From the NCBI GenBank assembly GCA_003170875.1, contig PMYJ01000146.1, positions 22,247-42,240 on the forward strand: a stretch of DNA of 19,994 nt, read 5' to 3'. The DNA is from Candidatus Dormiibacterota bacterium (lineage in GTDB: Bacteria > Chloroflexota > Dormibacteria > Aeolococcales > Aeolococcaceae). The translations under genes and the position numbers were made by a program. How positions within the stretch are numbered: the stretch's first letter is position 1; every line of letters starts with the position of its first letter. This document shows positions 13,961-19,994 of this stretch, in pieces. The notes below the pieces were generated by a model, which was given only the letters and a program-made list of their open reading frames with translations, did no database searches and was not told the DNA's origin.

Positions 13961-15177
13961 CCCATCTCCCCGGCCAGCGCCTCCCCCAGCTCGCGCAGGA
14001 AGGATTCCACATCGGTCACCAGACCGAGGGTCTGCGCGGACCCACGATCAGCCAGCTTGGCAACCACCGCCGGGTTGATGTCCACACACACCGTCCGGGT
14101 GGCTGCGGGCAGGAGGTTGCCGGTCGCGATGGCGTGGAGCATGGAGGCGCACATGATGCAGAGGTCGACCCCGGCGAGGGCGGCGCGCATCCGGCGGCGT
14201 GCCTCCACCATGTCGGTCACCACATCGGGGAGCGGGCCGTCATCACGCACCGACCCGGCCAGCACGTACTCGACGCCGCTGCCGATGCACTCGAACATCA
14301 CGCCGCGCCGGAGCATCCCGGATTCCACCGCCGCCCGGATGCCGCCCACCGCCCGCACCCGGTTCACGGTCCGCATGTGCAGCTCGTGACCGGACTCGAT
14401 GGGCAGCCCCTTCTCCAAGCCGATCCCTAGAGAGGTGCCGAAGAATTGGGACTCGATGTCGTAGGCGGCCAGGCCATTGCCGGCGAAGAGCACCTGGACG
14501 TAGCCGAGCGCGATCAGCCGGGCCAGATGCGGTCCCGCCCCGGTGTGGATGATGGCCGGGCCGCCGACAAAGCAGATCCGGCCATTCCTGGCACGAACCT
14601 CGCGCATGGTGTCGGCGAGCTCGCGAATGACCTGGTGCTTGGGCTTCTCCGGAGAGAGAGAGCTGGTGGTGAAGCCGAAGACCTCCTTGCCCCTCCCCCG
14701 CTCCACCGGCATCAGACGGACCCCCGCCCGGCCCACCACCACCTGATCTCCGGCCACGACGTCGGTCACCGGGACGGCGCGGGCGGCACCCCCGGCAATG
14801 ACCACCCCGCAGTCCATCTCGATGTCGTCCACCGTCACCCACTCGCCCCCGATGAGCACCGAGGTGGGCTGGTTGGTGCTGGTGTAGAAGAGGTCGGGGA
14901 AGACGCCGTCGGTGGGCGCGGGCTGGGTCACCGCATCCGCGGCACCGACGATGGTGGCGCCGTGCTCCTGGCAGGCGGCGATCACCGCGGCCAGCTGCTC
15001 CTCGTTCTCGGCCTCGATCGTGAGCCGGGCAAACGAGGACTCGTCGAGCCGGGTGCCGACCCGGAACTCCTCGACGTGGAAGGTAGCCCCCATGTCCATC
15101 ACGCTGTCCATGACCCGGGGCAGCGCCATGCTGTCGATGATGTGCCCGGACAGCTCGATGACGGCGCGGGCGCTCAT
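13957..15177 (-). CDS. TIGR00300-family / ornithine cyclodeaminase-like enzyme (LOR/SDH domain)
   Basis: A 406-residue protein of the LOR/SDH-domain family (TIGR00300). It has an N-terminal ferredoxin-like part (residues 1-95: VIELSGHIIDSMALPRVMD, FARLTIEAENEEQ), a middle beta domain (about 100-165) and a C-terminal NAD-binding domain. ICFVGGPAIIHTGAG, LFAGNGLAAYDIESQ, ECIGSGVEYVLAGSV, RDDGPLPDVVTDM and TVCVDINPAVVAKLADRG are conserved blocks. A methanogen homologue and the C-terminal half of cyanobacterial ArgZ/AgrE convert ornithine to proline with NAD and release ammonia. The arginine-dihydrolase N-terminal domain of ArgZ/AgrE is absent. Start and stop overlap its neighbours by four bases each, binding it to pyrF upstream and the deacetylase downstream. 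The ornithine cyclodeaminase role is likely but not proven; older annotations call the domain LOR/SDH. Confidence 0.85.
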   Translation of the reverse strand: MSARAVIELSGHIIDSMALPRVMDSVMDMGATFHVEEFRVGTRLDESSFARLTIEAENEEQLAAVIAACQEHGATIVGAADAVTQPAPTDGVFPDLFYTSTNQPTSVLIGGEWVTVDDIEMDCGVVIAGGAARAVPVTDVVAGDQVVVGRAGVRLMPVERGRGKEVFGFTTSSLSPEKPKHQVIRELADTMREVRARNGRICFVGGPAIIHTGAGPHLARLIALGYVQVLFAGNGLAAYDIESQFFGTSLGIGLEKGLPIESGHELHMRTVNRVRAVGGIRAAVESGMLRRGVMFECIGSGVEYVLAGSVRDDGPLPDVVTDMVEARRRMRAALAGVDLCIMCASMLHAIATGNLLPAATRTVCVDINPAVVAKLADRGSAQTLGLVTDVESFLRELGEALAGEMG

Positions 15178-15968
15178 GAGCGGGACGCCACCGCTCGCAC
15201 GGCCTCGATCCGGCGGCAGAGCTCGGCGGCCGCGGCGCGAGGGTCGGCGGCTCCGGTGATACCTCGGGAGACCGGCACGATGATGCCGCCCCCGGTCGGG
15301 TCCAGCCCCGCACTGACCGCGGCCTCCAGGTCGCCTCCCTGGGCGCCGACCCCGGGCAGGAGGAGCGGGGCGGCCGGAGCCAGGCCGCGAACCTCGGAGA
15401 TGGCGGCCGCGGAGGTGGCCCCGACCACGAAGCCGATCTGGGCGGCGCCCGACCAGCCGAGGGCGTGCTCCACGATCAGCCGGTAGAGGGGCCGGCCGTC
15501 CTGAAGGGGCGCCTCCAGGAACTCGGCGGCGCTCGGGTTGCTGGTGCGGGCGAGGATGAGGGCGGCCGTCCCGGCGCGGGCCAGGAAGGGAGCCACCGCA
15601 TCCCGGCCCAGCAGCGGGTTCACGGTGACCGCATCGGCGCCCCAGACGTCGAAGAGGGCCCGGGCGTACGCCTCGGCGGTAATGCCGATGTCGCCGCGCT
15701 TGGCGTCGAGGATCAGCAGCCGGCTCTCCGGCACCATCCCGCGCACCCGCTCCAGGACCCGCAGCCCCTCCGATCCGTGCTGCTCAAAGAAGGCTAGGTT
15801 GGGCTTGACCGCGACCACGTGGGGGAGCGCCGCCTCCAGCATCGCCGCGCAGAAGCGCTCGACCTCGGCGGCGTCCCGGCAGCCGGTGGGGTCCAGGCCC
15901 AGGCAGAGCGCGGACCCCAGCTCGCGGCCGGCGGCGGCCAATCGGACGGCGAAGGGCTCCCGGCTCAC
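15174..15968 (-). CDS. pyrF: Orotidine 5'-phosphate decarboxylase, type 2
   Basis: A 264-residue enzyme that decarboxylates OMP to UMP, the last step of de novo pyrimidine synthesis. The type-2 form (TIGR02127) is shown by ALCLGLDP, VVAVKPNLAFFEQHG, the catalytic LDAKRGDIGITAEAYA (Asp88, Lys90, Asp93), VNPLLGRDAV, RTSNPSAAEFLE and LLLPGVGAQGGD, with a final IVPVSRGI before the closing helix. It starts with GTG at 15968, whose first bases overlap the TGA of the zinc-ribbon gene (GTGA), and its stop overlaps the next start (ATGA). No other pyrimidine gene is nearby, so here pyrF has been placed in a mixed operon. Function is near certain. Confidence 0.95.
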   Translation of the reverse strand: MSREPFAVRLAAAGRELGSALCLGLDPTGCRDAAEVERFCAAMLEAALPHVVAVKPNLAFFEQHGSEGLRVLERVRGMVPESRLLILDAKRGDIGITAEAYARALFDVWGADAVTVNPLLGRDAVAPFLARAGTAALILARTSNPSAAEFLEAPLQDGRPLYRLIVEHALGWSGAAQIGFVVGATSAAAISEVRGLAPAAPLLLPGVGAQGGDLEAAVSAGLDPTGGGIIVPVSRGITGAADPRAAAAELCRRIEAVRAVASRS

Positions 15969-16162
15969 CAGACGTCGCGGGCCGTGCTGGGCTGAATCGC
16001 CCCCTGGTCGGAGCGGGGAGCGAAGGGGACCTCGATCCGCTCCTTCTCAGTGGAGGCGCAGAGAGGGCAGACGCGGGCCATCCGGCCGTCGAGGATCACC
16101 GCGGCCAGCCGGTAGATGGGCGTCGGACGGCGGCAGTTGTCACACGGATCGAGGACGGCCAC
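15965..16162 (-). CDS. Small zinc-ribbon protein, first gene of the pyrF operon
   Basis: A 65-residue protein with two CxxC pairs, DPCDNCRRPT (Cys7, Cys10) and VCPLCAS (Cys32, Cys35), separated by a short beta-type stretch, as in a zinc ribbon. The remaining tail is charged and lacks any known motif. The GTG at 16162 is chosen because AGAGGAGG lies 7 bases before it; the frame is open upstream to 16324 but that part is not protein-like. Its stop overlaps the pyrF GTG by four bases, so it is probably translated together with pyrF. A role as a small nucleic-acid- or protein-binding partner is possible, but I cannot name the family. Confidence 0.75.
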   Translation of the reverse strand: MAVLDPCDNCRRPTPIYRLAAVILDGRMARVCPLCASTEKERIEVPFAPRSDQGAIQPSTARDVW

Positions 16163-16169
16163 GGTCTCG

Positions 16170-16177
16170 CCTCCTCT
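16170..16177 (-). promoter_or_regulatory. Ribosome binding site fixing the zinc-ribbon start
   Basis: On the minus strand this is AGAGGAGG, 7 bases before the GTG at 16162. It is the strongest Shine-Dalgarno in the operon and marks the likely first gene. Confidence 0.75.
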
Positions 16178-16305
16178 TGGTGGTCCTGCACGGAGTGGTC
16201 GAGTTGGATTCTGCCAGATTCGCGACCTCCTCCCCTTCCCCGCCGCTCTCCGGCATGACGGGTACGGCGGCCCGCGGGCCGGCCCGGGCAGGGGGCTCGG
16301 ACCCA

Positions 16306-16347
16306 AGACTTGCCATAGTGGCAAGTAGATGATAGGTTGGCAAGTCT
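16306..16347 (+). promoter_or_regulatory. Promoter with three TGGCAAGT operator half-sites
   Basis: ACTTGCCA (16308-16315) and TGGCAAGT (16319-16326) form a perfect dyad with a 3-base gap; a third TGGCAAGT is at 16338-16345. The outer arms extend to a perfect 10-bp inverted repeat AGACTTGCCA / TGGCAAGTCT. TTGCCA (16310-16315) and TAGGTT (16333-16338), 17 bases apart, fit a -35 and a weak -10 box. The sites thus cover the -35 and the region from the end of the -10 onward, as expected for repression. The downstream winged-helix gene is the obvious candidate binder. Confidence 0.65.
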
Positions 16348-16378
16348 AGGGCGGGCGCGCCGCTCCCGCCGGGGTCAC

Positions 16379-16387
16379 GGGAGGTGA
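16379..16387 (+). promoter_or_regulatory. Ribosome binding site before the GTG at 16391
   Basis: GGGAGGTGA ends three bases before the GTG start of the membrane-protein gene and supports that start. Confidence 0.7.
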
Positions 16388-16390
16388 GGC

Positions 16391-16861
16391 GTGTCGGGTG
16401 AGATGGTCGGCCCGGAGCTCGAGGAGCAGCTCTCCGCCATCGAACGGGCCCATGAGCGAGCCAGGGAGGCGGCTGCCGAGTCGGCCCGGTGGAACGGTGT
16501 CTACCTCGTCCTCATGGGGATATTCATGGGCGCGTGGACGTTCTGGCTGCGGTTCACGCCACCTCCGCCCGCCGTCGGACTTCCCTTCCTCGCCTGCTGG
16601 CTTGGCTTCATCTTGTTGGGACCGAGGATGAGAGGCACCGCGCGCCGACACTGGAGGCGGGCCAGCCTGGTGGCGCTCGCCGCGAGCCTGCTCTTCTACG
16701 TGCCCGCCTTCGTGATCTCCCTGCTGCAATCCCAATTCGGGCTCCGGATCGTCGGCTCCTCGCCCGCTTTCTGGATCCCGGTTGCCGTGCTCAGCGCGCT
16801 GCCCCCGGTGATCGTCGGGCTGTGGGAGGCGCGGCCGCGGCGGTCACCGTCACCCGGCTGA
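16391..16861 (+). CDS. Membrane protein, partner of a winged-helix regulator
   Basis: A 156-residue protein. Residues 8-33 form a charged amphipathic helix (LEEQLSAIERAHERAREAA). Four hydrophobic segments follow at about 36-55, 62-80, 91-112 and 127-146, ending in a short basic, proline-rich tail. No enzymatic motif is visible. The GTG start has a strong Shine-Dalgarno (GGGAGGTGA). The winged-helix gene starts five bases after the stop, so the two are surely one transcript, read from the operator-laden promoter at 16306-16347. Membrane proteins paired with a small winged-helix repressor are common in high-GC bacteria, but the function of this kind is unknown to me. Confidence 0.8.
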   Translation: MSGEMVGPELEEQLSAIERAHERAREAAAESARWNGVYLVLMGIFMGAWTFWLRFTPPPPAVGLPFLACWLGFILLGPRMRGTARRHWRRASLVALAASLLFYVPAFVISLLQSQFGLRIVGSSPAFWIPVAVLSALPPVIVGLWEARPRRSPSPG

Positions 16862-16866
16862 GCGGC

Positions 16867-17172
16867 ATGGCTCACCAACGCCACTCCCTGGACCAGGCCC
16901 TCAACTCGCCGGTGCGGGTCAGCATCATGGCCACCCTGGTCGGGGTCGACGACATGGAGTTCGGAACTCTTCGGGACGCCATAGAGCTCTCCGACTCGGC
17001 CCTCAGCAAGCACCTCGCCGGACTGGAGGAGCGTGGCTACGTCCGGCTGACCAAGGGGTATGGCGGGAAGTGGCCGCGGACCTGGGTGCGCAGCACAGAT
17101 GCCGGCCGAGCGGCGTTCCGCGGGCATGCGAGCGCGCTCGAGGAGATCCTCCGAGGCGCCGGCTCAGTCTGA
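16867..17172 (+). CDS. Small winged-helix transcriptional regulator
   Basis: A 101-residue, single-domain winged helix of the ArsR/MarR-like type (HTH_34 kind). It opens with LDQALNSPVRVSIMATLVG, then the recognition helix SDSALSKHLAGLEERGYV, and the wing LTKGYGGKWPRTWVRST with conserved Tyr-Gly-Gly and Arg-Thr. A short last helix (AAFRGHASALEEIL) would provide dimer contact. There are no metal-binding cysteines of the ArsR kind. It starts five bases after the membrane-protein gene. It is the best candidate to bind the TGGCAAGT half-sites upstream and repress its own operon, although no binding is shown. It is convergent with the pilin gene, and its stop codon lies inside a palindrome. Confidence 0.88.
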   Translation: MAHQRHSLDQALNSPVRVSIMATLVGVDDMEFGTLRDAIELSDSALSKHLAGLEERGYVRLTKGYGGKWPRTWVRSTDAGRAAFRGHASALEEILRGAGSV

Positions 17173-17175
17173 GCC
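17161..17175. terminator. Palindrome GGCTCAG-T-CTGAGCC over a stop codon
   Basis: Perfect 7-base arms around one central base cover the stop of the winged-helix gene at its convergent junction with the pilin gene. It could help end transcription from either side; there is no T run, so this is weak. Confidence 0.35.
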
Positions 17176-17188
17176 TGGTGGCGCCGCC

Positions 17189-17431
17189 TCAGGAGCCGAG
17201 GACGCTGCTGACGTTGGAGAAGGCGTCCTTGACCTGCTTACCCAGCGTGGTGAGGATGAGCACCACCACGACGCCGATCAGCACGAGGATCAGGGCGTAT
17301 TCAGTCATGCCCTGCCCATCCTCACGGCGGGAGAGGCCACGGTCCAGCGGACGGCGCGCCACTTCTCGCAGGCTGAAATACGTCGAGGTGATCCGGGTCA
17401 GGAGTTCTCCGGGCCATTTCCACGAACTCAT
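17189..17431 (-). CDS. Flp-type (type IVb) pilin precursor
   Basis: An 80-residue prepilin-like protein. After a long basic leader comes REDGQGMTEYALILVLIGV, a prepilin-peptidase site (cut after the Gly of DG, leaving Glu at +5 of the mature part), followed by a single hydrophobic helix and a short polar tail ending SSVLGS. This is the pattern of Flp/Fap pilins that build Tad pili. The leader (about 40 residues) is longer than usual. No tad or cpa assembly genes are in the window, so it is an orphan here. It starts 35 bases after the histidine kinase stop and may be in the same transcript as the two-component genes. Confidence 0.8.
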   Translation of the reverse strand: MSSWKWPGELLTRITSTYFSLREVARRPLDRGLSRREDGQGMTEYALILVLIGVVVVLILTTLGKQVKDAFSNVSSVLGS

Positions 17432-17466
17432 GCCCCGAAGGGTGACCTCGAAGTCTGCACTGAACC

Positions 17467-18525
17467 CTAATTCGACGTCACGGGAAGTCTGACAACCGTT
17501 CGCAGACCGCCGATGGGATGTTCCAGATTGATGGTGCCCCCGTGCTCGGTGGCGATGGCGAGAGCGATCGACAAACCCAGGCCCGTTCCGCCACTCCGGG
17601 CGGGAAGCCGGTCGCCGCTCTTCAGCTGCTCGACCGTGGTCGGGCGATCTCCCTCCGGGAAACCCCCGCCGTCATCCTCGACCCCCACCAGGCAAGCGCC
17701 GCCGTCCACGCGCGTGGAGACCGAGATGCGGCCCTTGGCGTGGCGCAGCGAGTTCTCCACCAGATTGTCAAAGAGGCGCCCGAGGAGCACCGCGTCGCCA
17801 GAGAGCTCGACGCCACTCTCCCGGTCCACCTCCAGGTCCACCCCGGCACGCTCCGCCGGCTCGCGCCATCGGTCGTACAGCTCCTCCATCACGTCGTCCA
17901 ACGAGAGCGGGGCTCGCCGCAGGACGAGCGCCTTGGCGTCCCTTCGCGCCAGGAGCAGCAGACCCTCCGTCAGCACACTGAGCCGCACCGCCTGGTCCCG
18001 GATCTGCCCGAGGCTGGCGACGTACCTCTCGGGTTCCCGAGGGTGCCGCAGGGTCACGTCTGCGGCCACCCGAATGGCGCTGAGCGGCGAGTTGAGCTCG
18101 TGGGCGGCCTCCGAGGTGAAGCGCGTGAGACCCGCGATGAGCGCCTCCCTCTCGGCACCGACGCGGCCCAGGGCACGGACGGCGACCGTCCCGAAGACCG
18201 TCACCACGGCGACCGCGATGAACTGGAAGTCGGTGGTGAGAGCCGGCCACTGGCCGGTGATCTCGAGTACCGCCGGCTGGATCAGGGCGACGGCCCCGAT
18301 GAGCAGCGTCGGCCACGGGGGAAGCAGCCAGATGGCGGCCACGAGGCAGAGGAGCATCAGCCCCCCGAAGGTCTCGTCCGGCTGAGTGACGAACTCGAGG
18401 ACCGTGATCCCGGCCATCAGCGCAAGGATCACGAGGACCAGCCCCACCACGCGGCGGGTCCCGCGCACCGGGCGGGCTCGGCTGAAGATGGTGACGAGCG
18501 GCGCCGGGCGAGGTGGGTCAGACAT
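17467..18525 (-). CDS. Two-component sensor histidine kinase
   Basis: A 352-residue membrane histidine kinase. Hydrophobic segments are at about 25-45, 55-88 and 100-118 (likely three to four helices with little extracytoplasmic sensor domain). The H-box is SEAAHELNSPLSAIR with His142, then DNLVENSLRHA (N-box, 253-263), EDDGGGF (G1, 283-289) and GGTGLGLSIA (G2, 312-321), so the catalytic set is complete. HAMP is not evident. It probably autophosphorylates on His142 and passes phosphate to the partner regulator. Its start overlaps the regulator stop by eight bases (18518-18525), a sign of coupled translation. With almost no outside loop, it may sense the membrane or a partner rather than a soluble signal. 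Confidence 0.92.
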   Translation of the reverse strand: MSDPPRPAPLVTIFSRARPVRGTRRVVGLVLVILALMAGITVLEFVTQPDETFGGLMLLCLVAAIWLLPPWPTLLIGAVALIQPAVLEITGQWPALTTDFQFIAVAVVTVFGTVAVRALGRVGAEREALIAGLTRFTSEAAHELNSPLSAIRVAADVTLRHPREPERYVASLGQIRDQAVRLSVLTEGLLLLARRDAKALVLRRAPLSLDDVMEELYDRWREPAERAGVDLEVDRESGVELSGDAVLLGRLFDNLVENSLRHAKGRISVSTRVDGGACLVGVEDDGGGFPEGDRPTTVEQLKSGDRLPARSGGTGLGLSIALAIATEHGGTINLEHPIGGLRTVVRLPVTSN

Positions 18526-19237
18526 CCCCCACCTCCAGGCGGTATCCGATGCCCCGGACGCTCAGGATGCGAACGGCGGACCCCACGCGCGACAGCTTGG
18601 TGCGCAGCCGGCTCATGTACACGTCGACCAGTCCAGAGTTGGGCGTGCTCTCGTAGCTCCAGGCCCGGTCGACGAGCTGCTCGTCGGTCACCACTCGCCC
18701 GGCATGCTGGGCGAGCAGCGCCAGCAGGTCAAACTCCTTGCGGGTCAGGGACATCGGGACACCGCTCACCGCCGCGACACGGGCCATCTCGTCGATGACG
18801 AGGTCCGACAGTGTGGTGTCGCGCATCCCATTCTCCCGGCGTGAGAGGGCGCGGATCCTGGCCAGCAGCTCAGCGAACGCATACGGCTTGGTCAGGTAGT
18901 CGTCGGCCCCTGAGTCGAGGCCCGAGACACGGTCGGGGATCGCGGAGAGCGCCGTGAGCATGATGACCCAGCTGGTGACGCGCATCTCTCGGAGACTGCG
19001 GCAGACCGCGAAGCCGTCGGGGCCGTCCGGGAGCATCACATCCAGAATGACGGCGTCGTAGGCGTTGCCCCGCGCACGCTCGATGGCATCGTTCCCGTTG
19101 TGGACGACGTCGGCGGGAATGCCGGCCTCGGCGAGACCCCAGCGCAGCGTTTCCGCCGCCTCCTTCTCGTCCTCCACGACCAGGACCTTCACGCCGCGAT
19201 TATCGACCGGCCCCGTCCCGCCGAGGGACATCTCCAT
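18518..19237 (-). CDS. OmpR/PhoB-family response regulator
   Basis: A 239-residue response regulator. The receiver domain (about 16-130) has VLVVEDE (Glu22, Asp23), the phosphorylation site ILDVMLPDG (Asp66), the switch VIMLTA (Thr95) and YLTKPYAF (Lys117). The C-terminal winged helix (about 140-236) has LTRKEFDLLALLAQHAGRVVTDEQL and the DNA-contact SGLVDVYMSRLRTKL followed by VRGIGYRLE, the signature of the OmpR group. The ATG at 19237 (GGGGAG 10 bases before) is used; a GTG at 19192 is an alternative that would start right at the receiver fold. It forms a two-gene unit with the histidine kinase, and the Flp-type pilin follows; pilus or surface control is a guess. Confidence 0.94.
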   Translation of the reverse strand: MEMSLGGTGPVDNRGVKVLVVEDEKEAAETLRWGLAEAGIPADVVHNGNDAIERARGNAYDAVILDVMLPDGPDGFAVCRSLREMRVTSWVIMLTALSAIPDRVSGLDSGADDYLTKPYAFAELLARIRALSRRENGMRDTTLSDLVIDEMARVAAVSGVPMSLTRKEFDLLALLAQHAGRVVTDEQLVDRAWSYESTPNSGLVDVYMSRLRTKLSRVGSAVRILSVRGIGYRLEVGDV

Positions 19238-19358
19238 CGAGACGTCGCTCCCCGGTGAGTGACCGGCGACATGCTCCGGGCGCTCTGGACCGGTGCAGCC
19301 CCAGGTCCGCCGTGCAGGATCGCGAGGGTTGGCCCGCTCCCGTGACGGCGAACCTCGA

Positions 19359-19973
19359 TCAGGGGCAGAGGCGGGATGGCCGTGGCGGCCTCAGACTGGG
19401 GGGGGGCTCGACGGAGGGCGGCTCGGCGATCGAGACAGACGGTGGCGGGTACCCCATCGACGGCCAGTATCCCCCCGATGCCGGGATGGGGTAGCCACCG
19501 GCAGGCAGCCCCCAGAAGGCGGCCTGAGCGCGCTCGTCCAAGCCGATGGCCCAGATGATCACCACGTTGGGGACGAGGATGGCCAGCCCGAGAACCAGCG
19601 GACCCGACGAGAACGCCGTTGCGGGGCCGAATCCGCTGACGGAGACGCCCAGCCCGACGAGCGCTCCCACCGACGCAAGGGCGATCCCGGTCTGCCGCGG
19701 ACCGCGGGTGAGGCTGCCCATCGCAATACCCGACCAGAGACCGGCCCCGGCGACGCCGAGAAGGCCCATCCCGAGGCCGACGACTAAGGCGCCCCCGTCC
19801 GCCGCAGCCTCGGGGGGCACGATGGACGTGCTGTTGGCGCCGCTCCAGGCGGTCGCGATGATCAACGCCCCGAAGCCGGCGGCCAGCAGACCACCGAGCA
19901 TCAAGACGGAGCTCTCGACGATCAGCAGGACGCGGCCCACGGTGACCGCTCCGGGAAGCGTTTGCCGGTGCAT
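19359..19973 (-). CDS. Membrane protein with proline-rich C-terminal tail
   Basis: A 204-residue protein with about four hydrophobic segments (about 15-42, 60-83, 94-113 and 124-141) and a long cytoplasmic tail (about 150-204) rich in Pro, Gly, Tyr and Ser: GGYPIPASGGYWPSMGYPPP, then repeats of Pro and Ser. The ATG at 19973 is chosen because AGGAGGTG lies 9 bases before it; the GTG at 19985 overlaps that site. The coding sequence crosses a C9 run (19398-19406), so the last 12 or so residues would change with a one-base slip or sequencing error. Function is unknown; membrane proteins of this shape with a low-complexity tail are common in high-GC bacteria. Confidence 0.78.
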   Translation of the reverse strand: MHRQTLPGAVTVGRVLLIVESSVLMLGGLLAAGFGALIIATAWSGANSTSIVPPEAAADGGALVVGLGMGLLGVAGAGLWSGIAMGSLTRGPRQTGIALASVGALVGLGVSVSGFGPATAFSSGPLVLGLAILVPNVVIIWAIGLDERAQAAFWGLPAGGYPIPASGGYWPSMGYPPPSVSIAEPPSVEPPPSLRPPRPSRLCP

Positions 19974-19982
19974 CGCGGTGGC

Positions 19983-19990
19983 CACCTCCT
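19983..19990 (-). promoter_or_regulatory. Ribosome binding site deciding the terminal gene's start
   Basis: On the minus strand this is AGGAGGTG. It ends nine bases before the ATG at 19973 and includes the alternative GTG at 19985, which is therefore unlikely to be the start. Confidence 0.7.
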
Positions 19991-19994
19991 GCTC

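Noticed and set aside
12683..14389. 568-residue plus-strand frame opposite the lipoprotein, deacetylase and ornithine enzyme
   Set aside because: Antisense to three conserved proteins; no domain and no ribosome site.
17518..18798. 426-residue plus-strand frame opposite the histidine kinase
   Set aside because: The kinase on the other strand has all its boxes; this is a shadow.
1..19994. Signs of a mobile element, phage or defence island
   Set aside because: No integrase, transposase, terminal inverted repeats, tRNA attachment site, restriction gene or toxin pair was seen, and coding looks uniform throughout.

Overview
This is a GC-rich (about 70 % by eye), gene-dense chromosomal window with frequent GTG starts and short intergenic gaps. 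The gene content (type-2 orotidine decarboxylase, a DUF6295-type small protein, a TIGR00300-type ornithine-metabolism enzyme, a Pro/Tyr-rich M50 protease, an orphan Flp pilin) suggests an uncultured soil bacterium near Actinomycetota, Chloroflexota or Candidatus Dormibacterota. That placement is an inference; there is no rRNA or marker gene here to settle it. I see no tRNA, rRNA, CRISPR array, transposase or phage gene, so it reads as ordinary chromosome rather than a mobile island.

Layout. 1-1590 (+): the 3' end of a GNAT acetyltransferase, a 287-base gap with a G-quadruplex motif and a tandem 14-mer, then a divergent-type 3-hydroxyacyl-CoA dehydrogenase. 1630-2953 (-): a four-helix membrane protein preceded by a strong AT-rich palindrome, and an AhpD-like carboxymuconolactone decarboxylase. 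The latter is divergent from a TetR regulator (3073-3753, +), with a dyad between them. 3787-5076 (-): a cyclopropane-fatty-acid-synthase-type methyltransferase, divergent from a thioredoxin-TPR protein (5326-6069, +). 6156-7175 (+): a dienelactone hydrolase followed by a DUF6295-like small protein. 7278-10439 (-): a membrane GGDEF-EAL protein with a degenerate EAL domain, and proC. 10518-11633 (+): an M50 site-2 protease-like protein with a Pro/Tyr-rich N-terminus.

11659-16162 (-) looks like one six-gene operon: zinc-ribbon protein, pyrF, a TIGR00300/ornithine cyclodeaminase-like enzyme, an HDAC-fold deacetylase, an SH3-domain lipoprotein, and a YjbQ-family protein. The first four are joined by 4-base stop/start overlaps. 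The ornithine-type enzyme here and proC nearby could both yield proline. 16391-17172 (+): a membrane protein and a small winged-helix regulator behind a promoter studded with TGGCAAGT half-sites, a likely self-regulated cassette. 17189-19237 (-): an OmpR-type response regulator, a histidine kinase and a Flp-type pilin. 19359-19973 (-): a membrane protein with a proline-rich tail encoded across a C9 run.

No gap reaches 300 bases. I did not find a clearly new defence or mobile system. The best leads are the pyrF / ornithine-enzyme / deacetylase operon, the operator-rich membrane-protein plus winged-helix cassette, and the GGDEF-EAL protein that has lost canonical phosphodiesterase residues.
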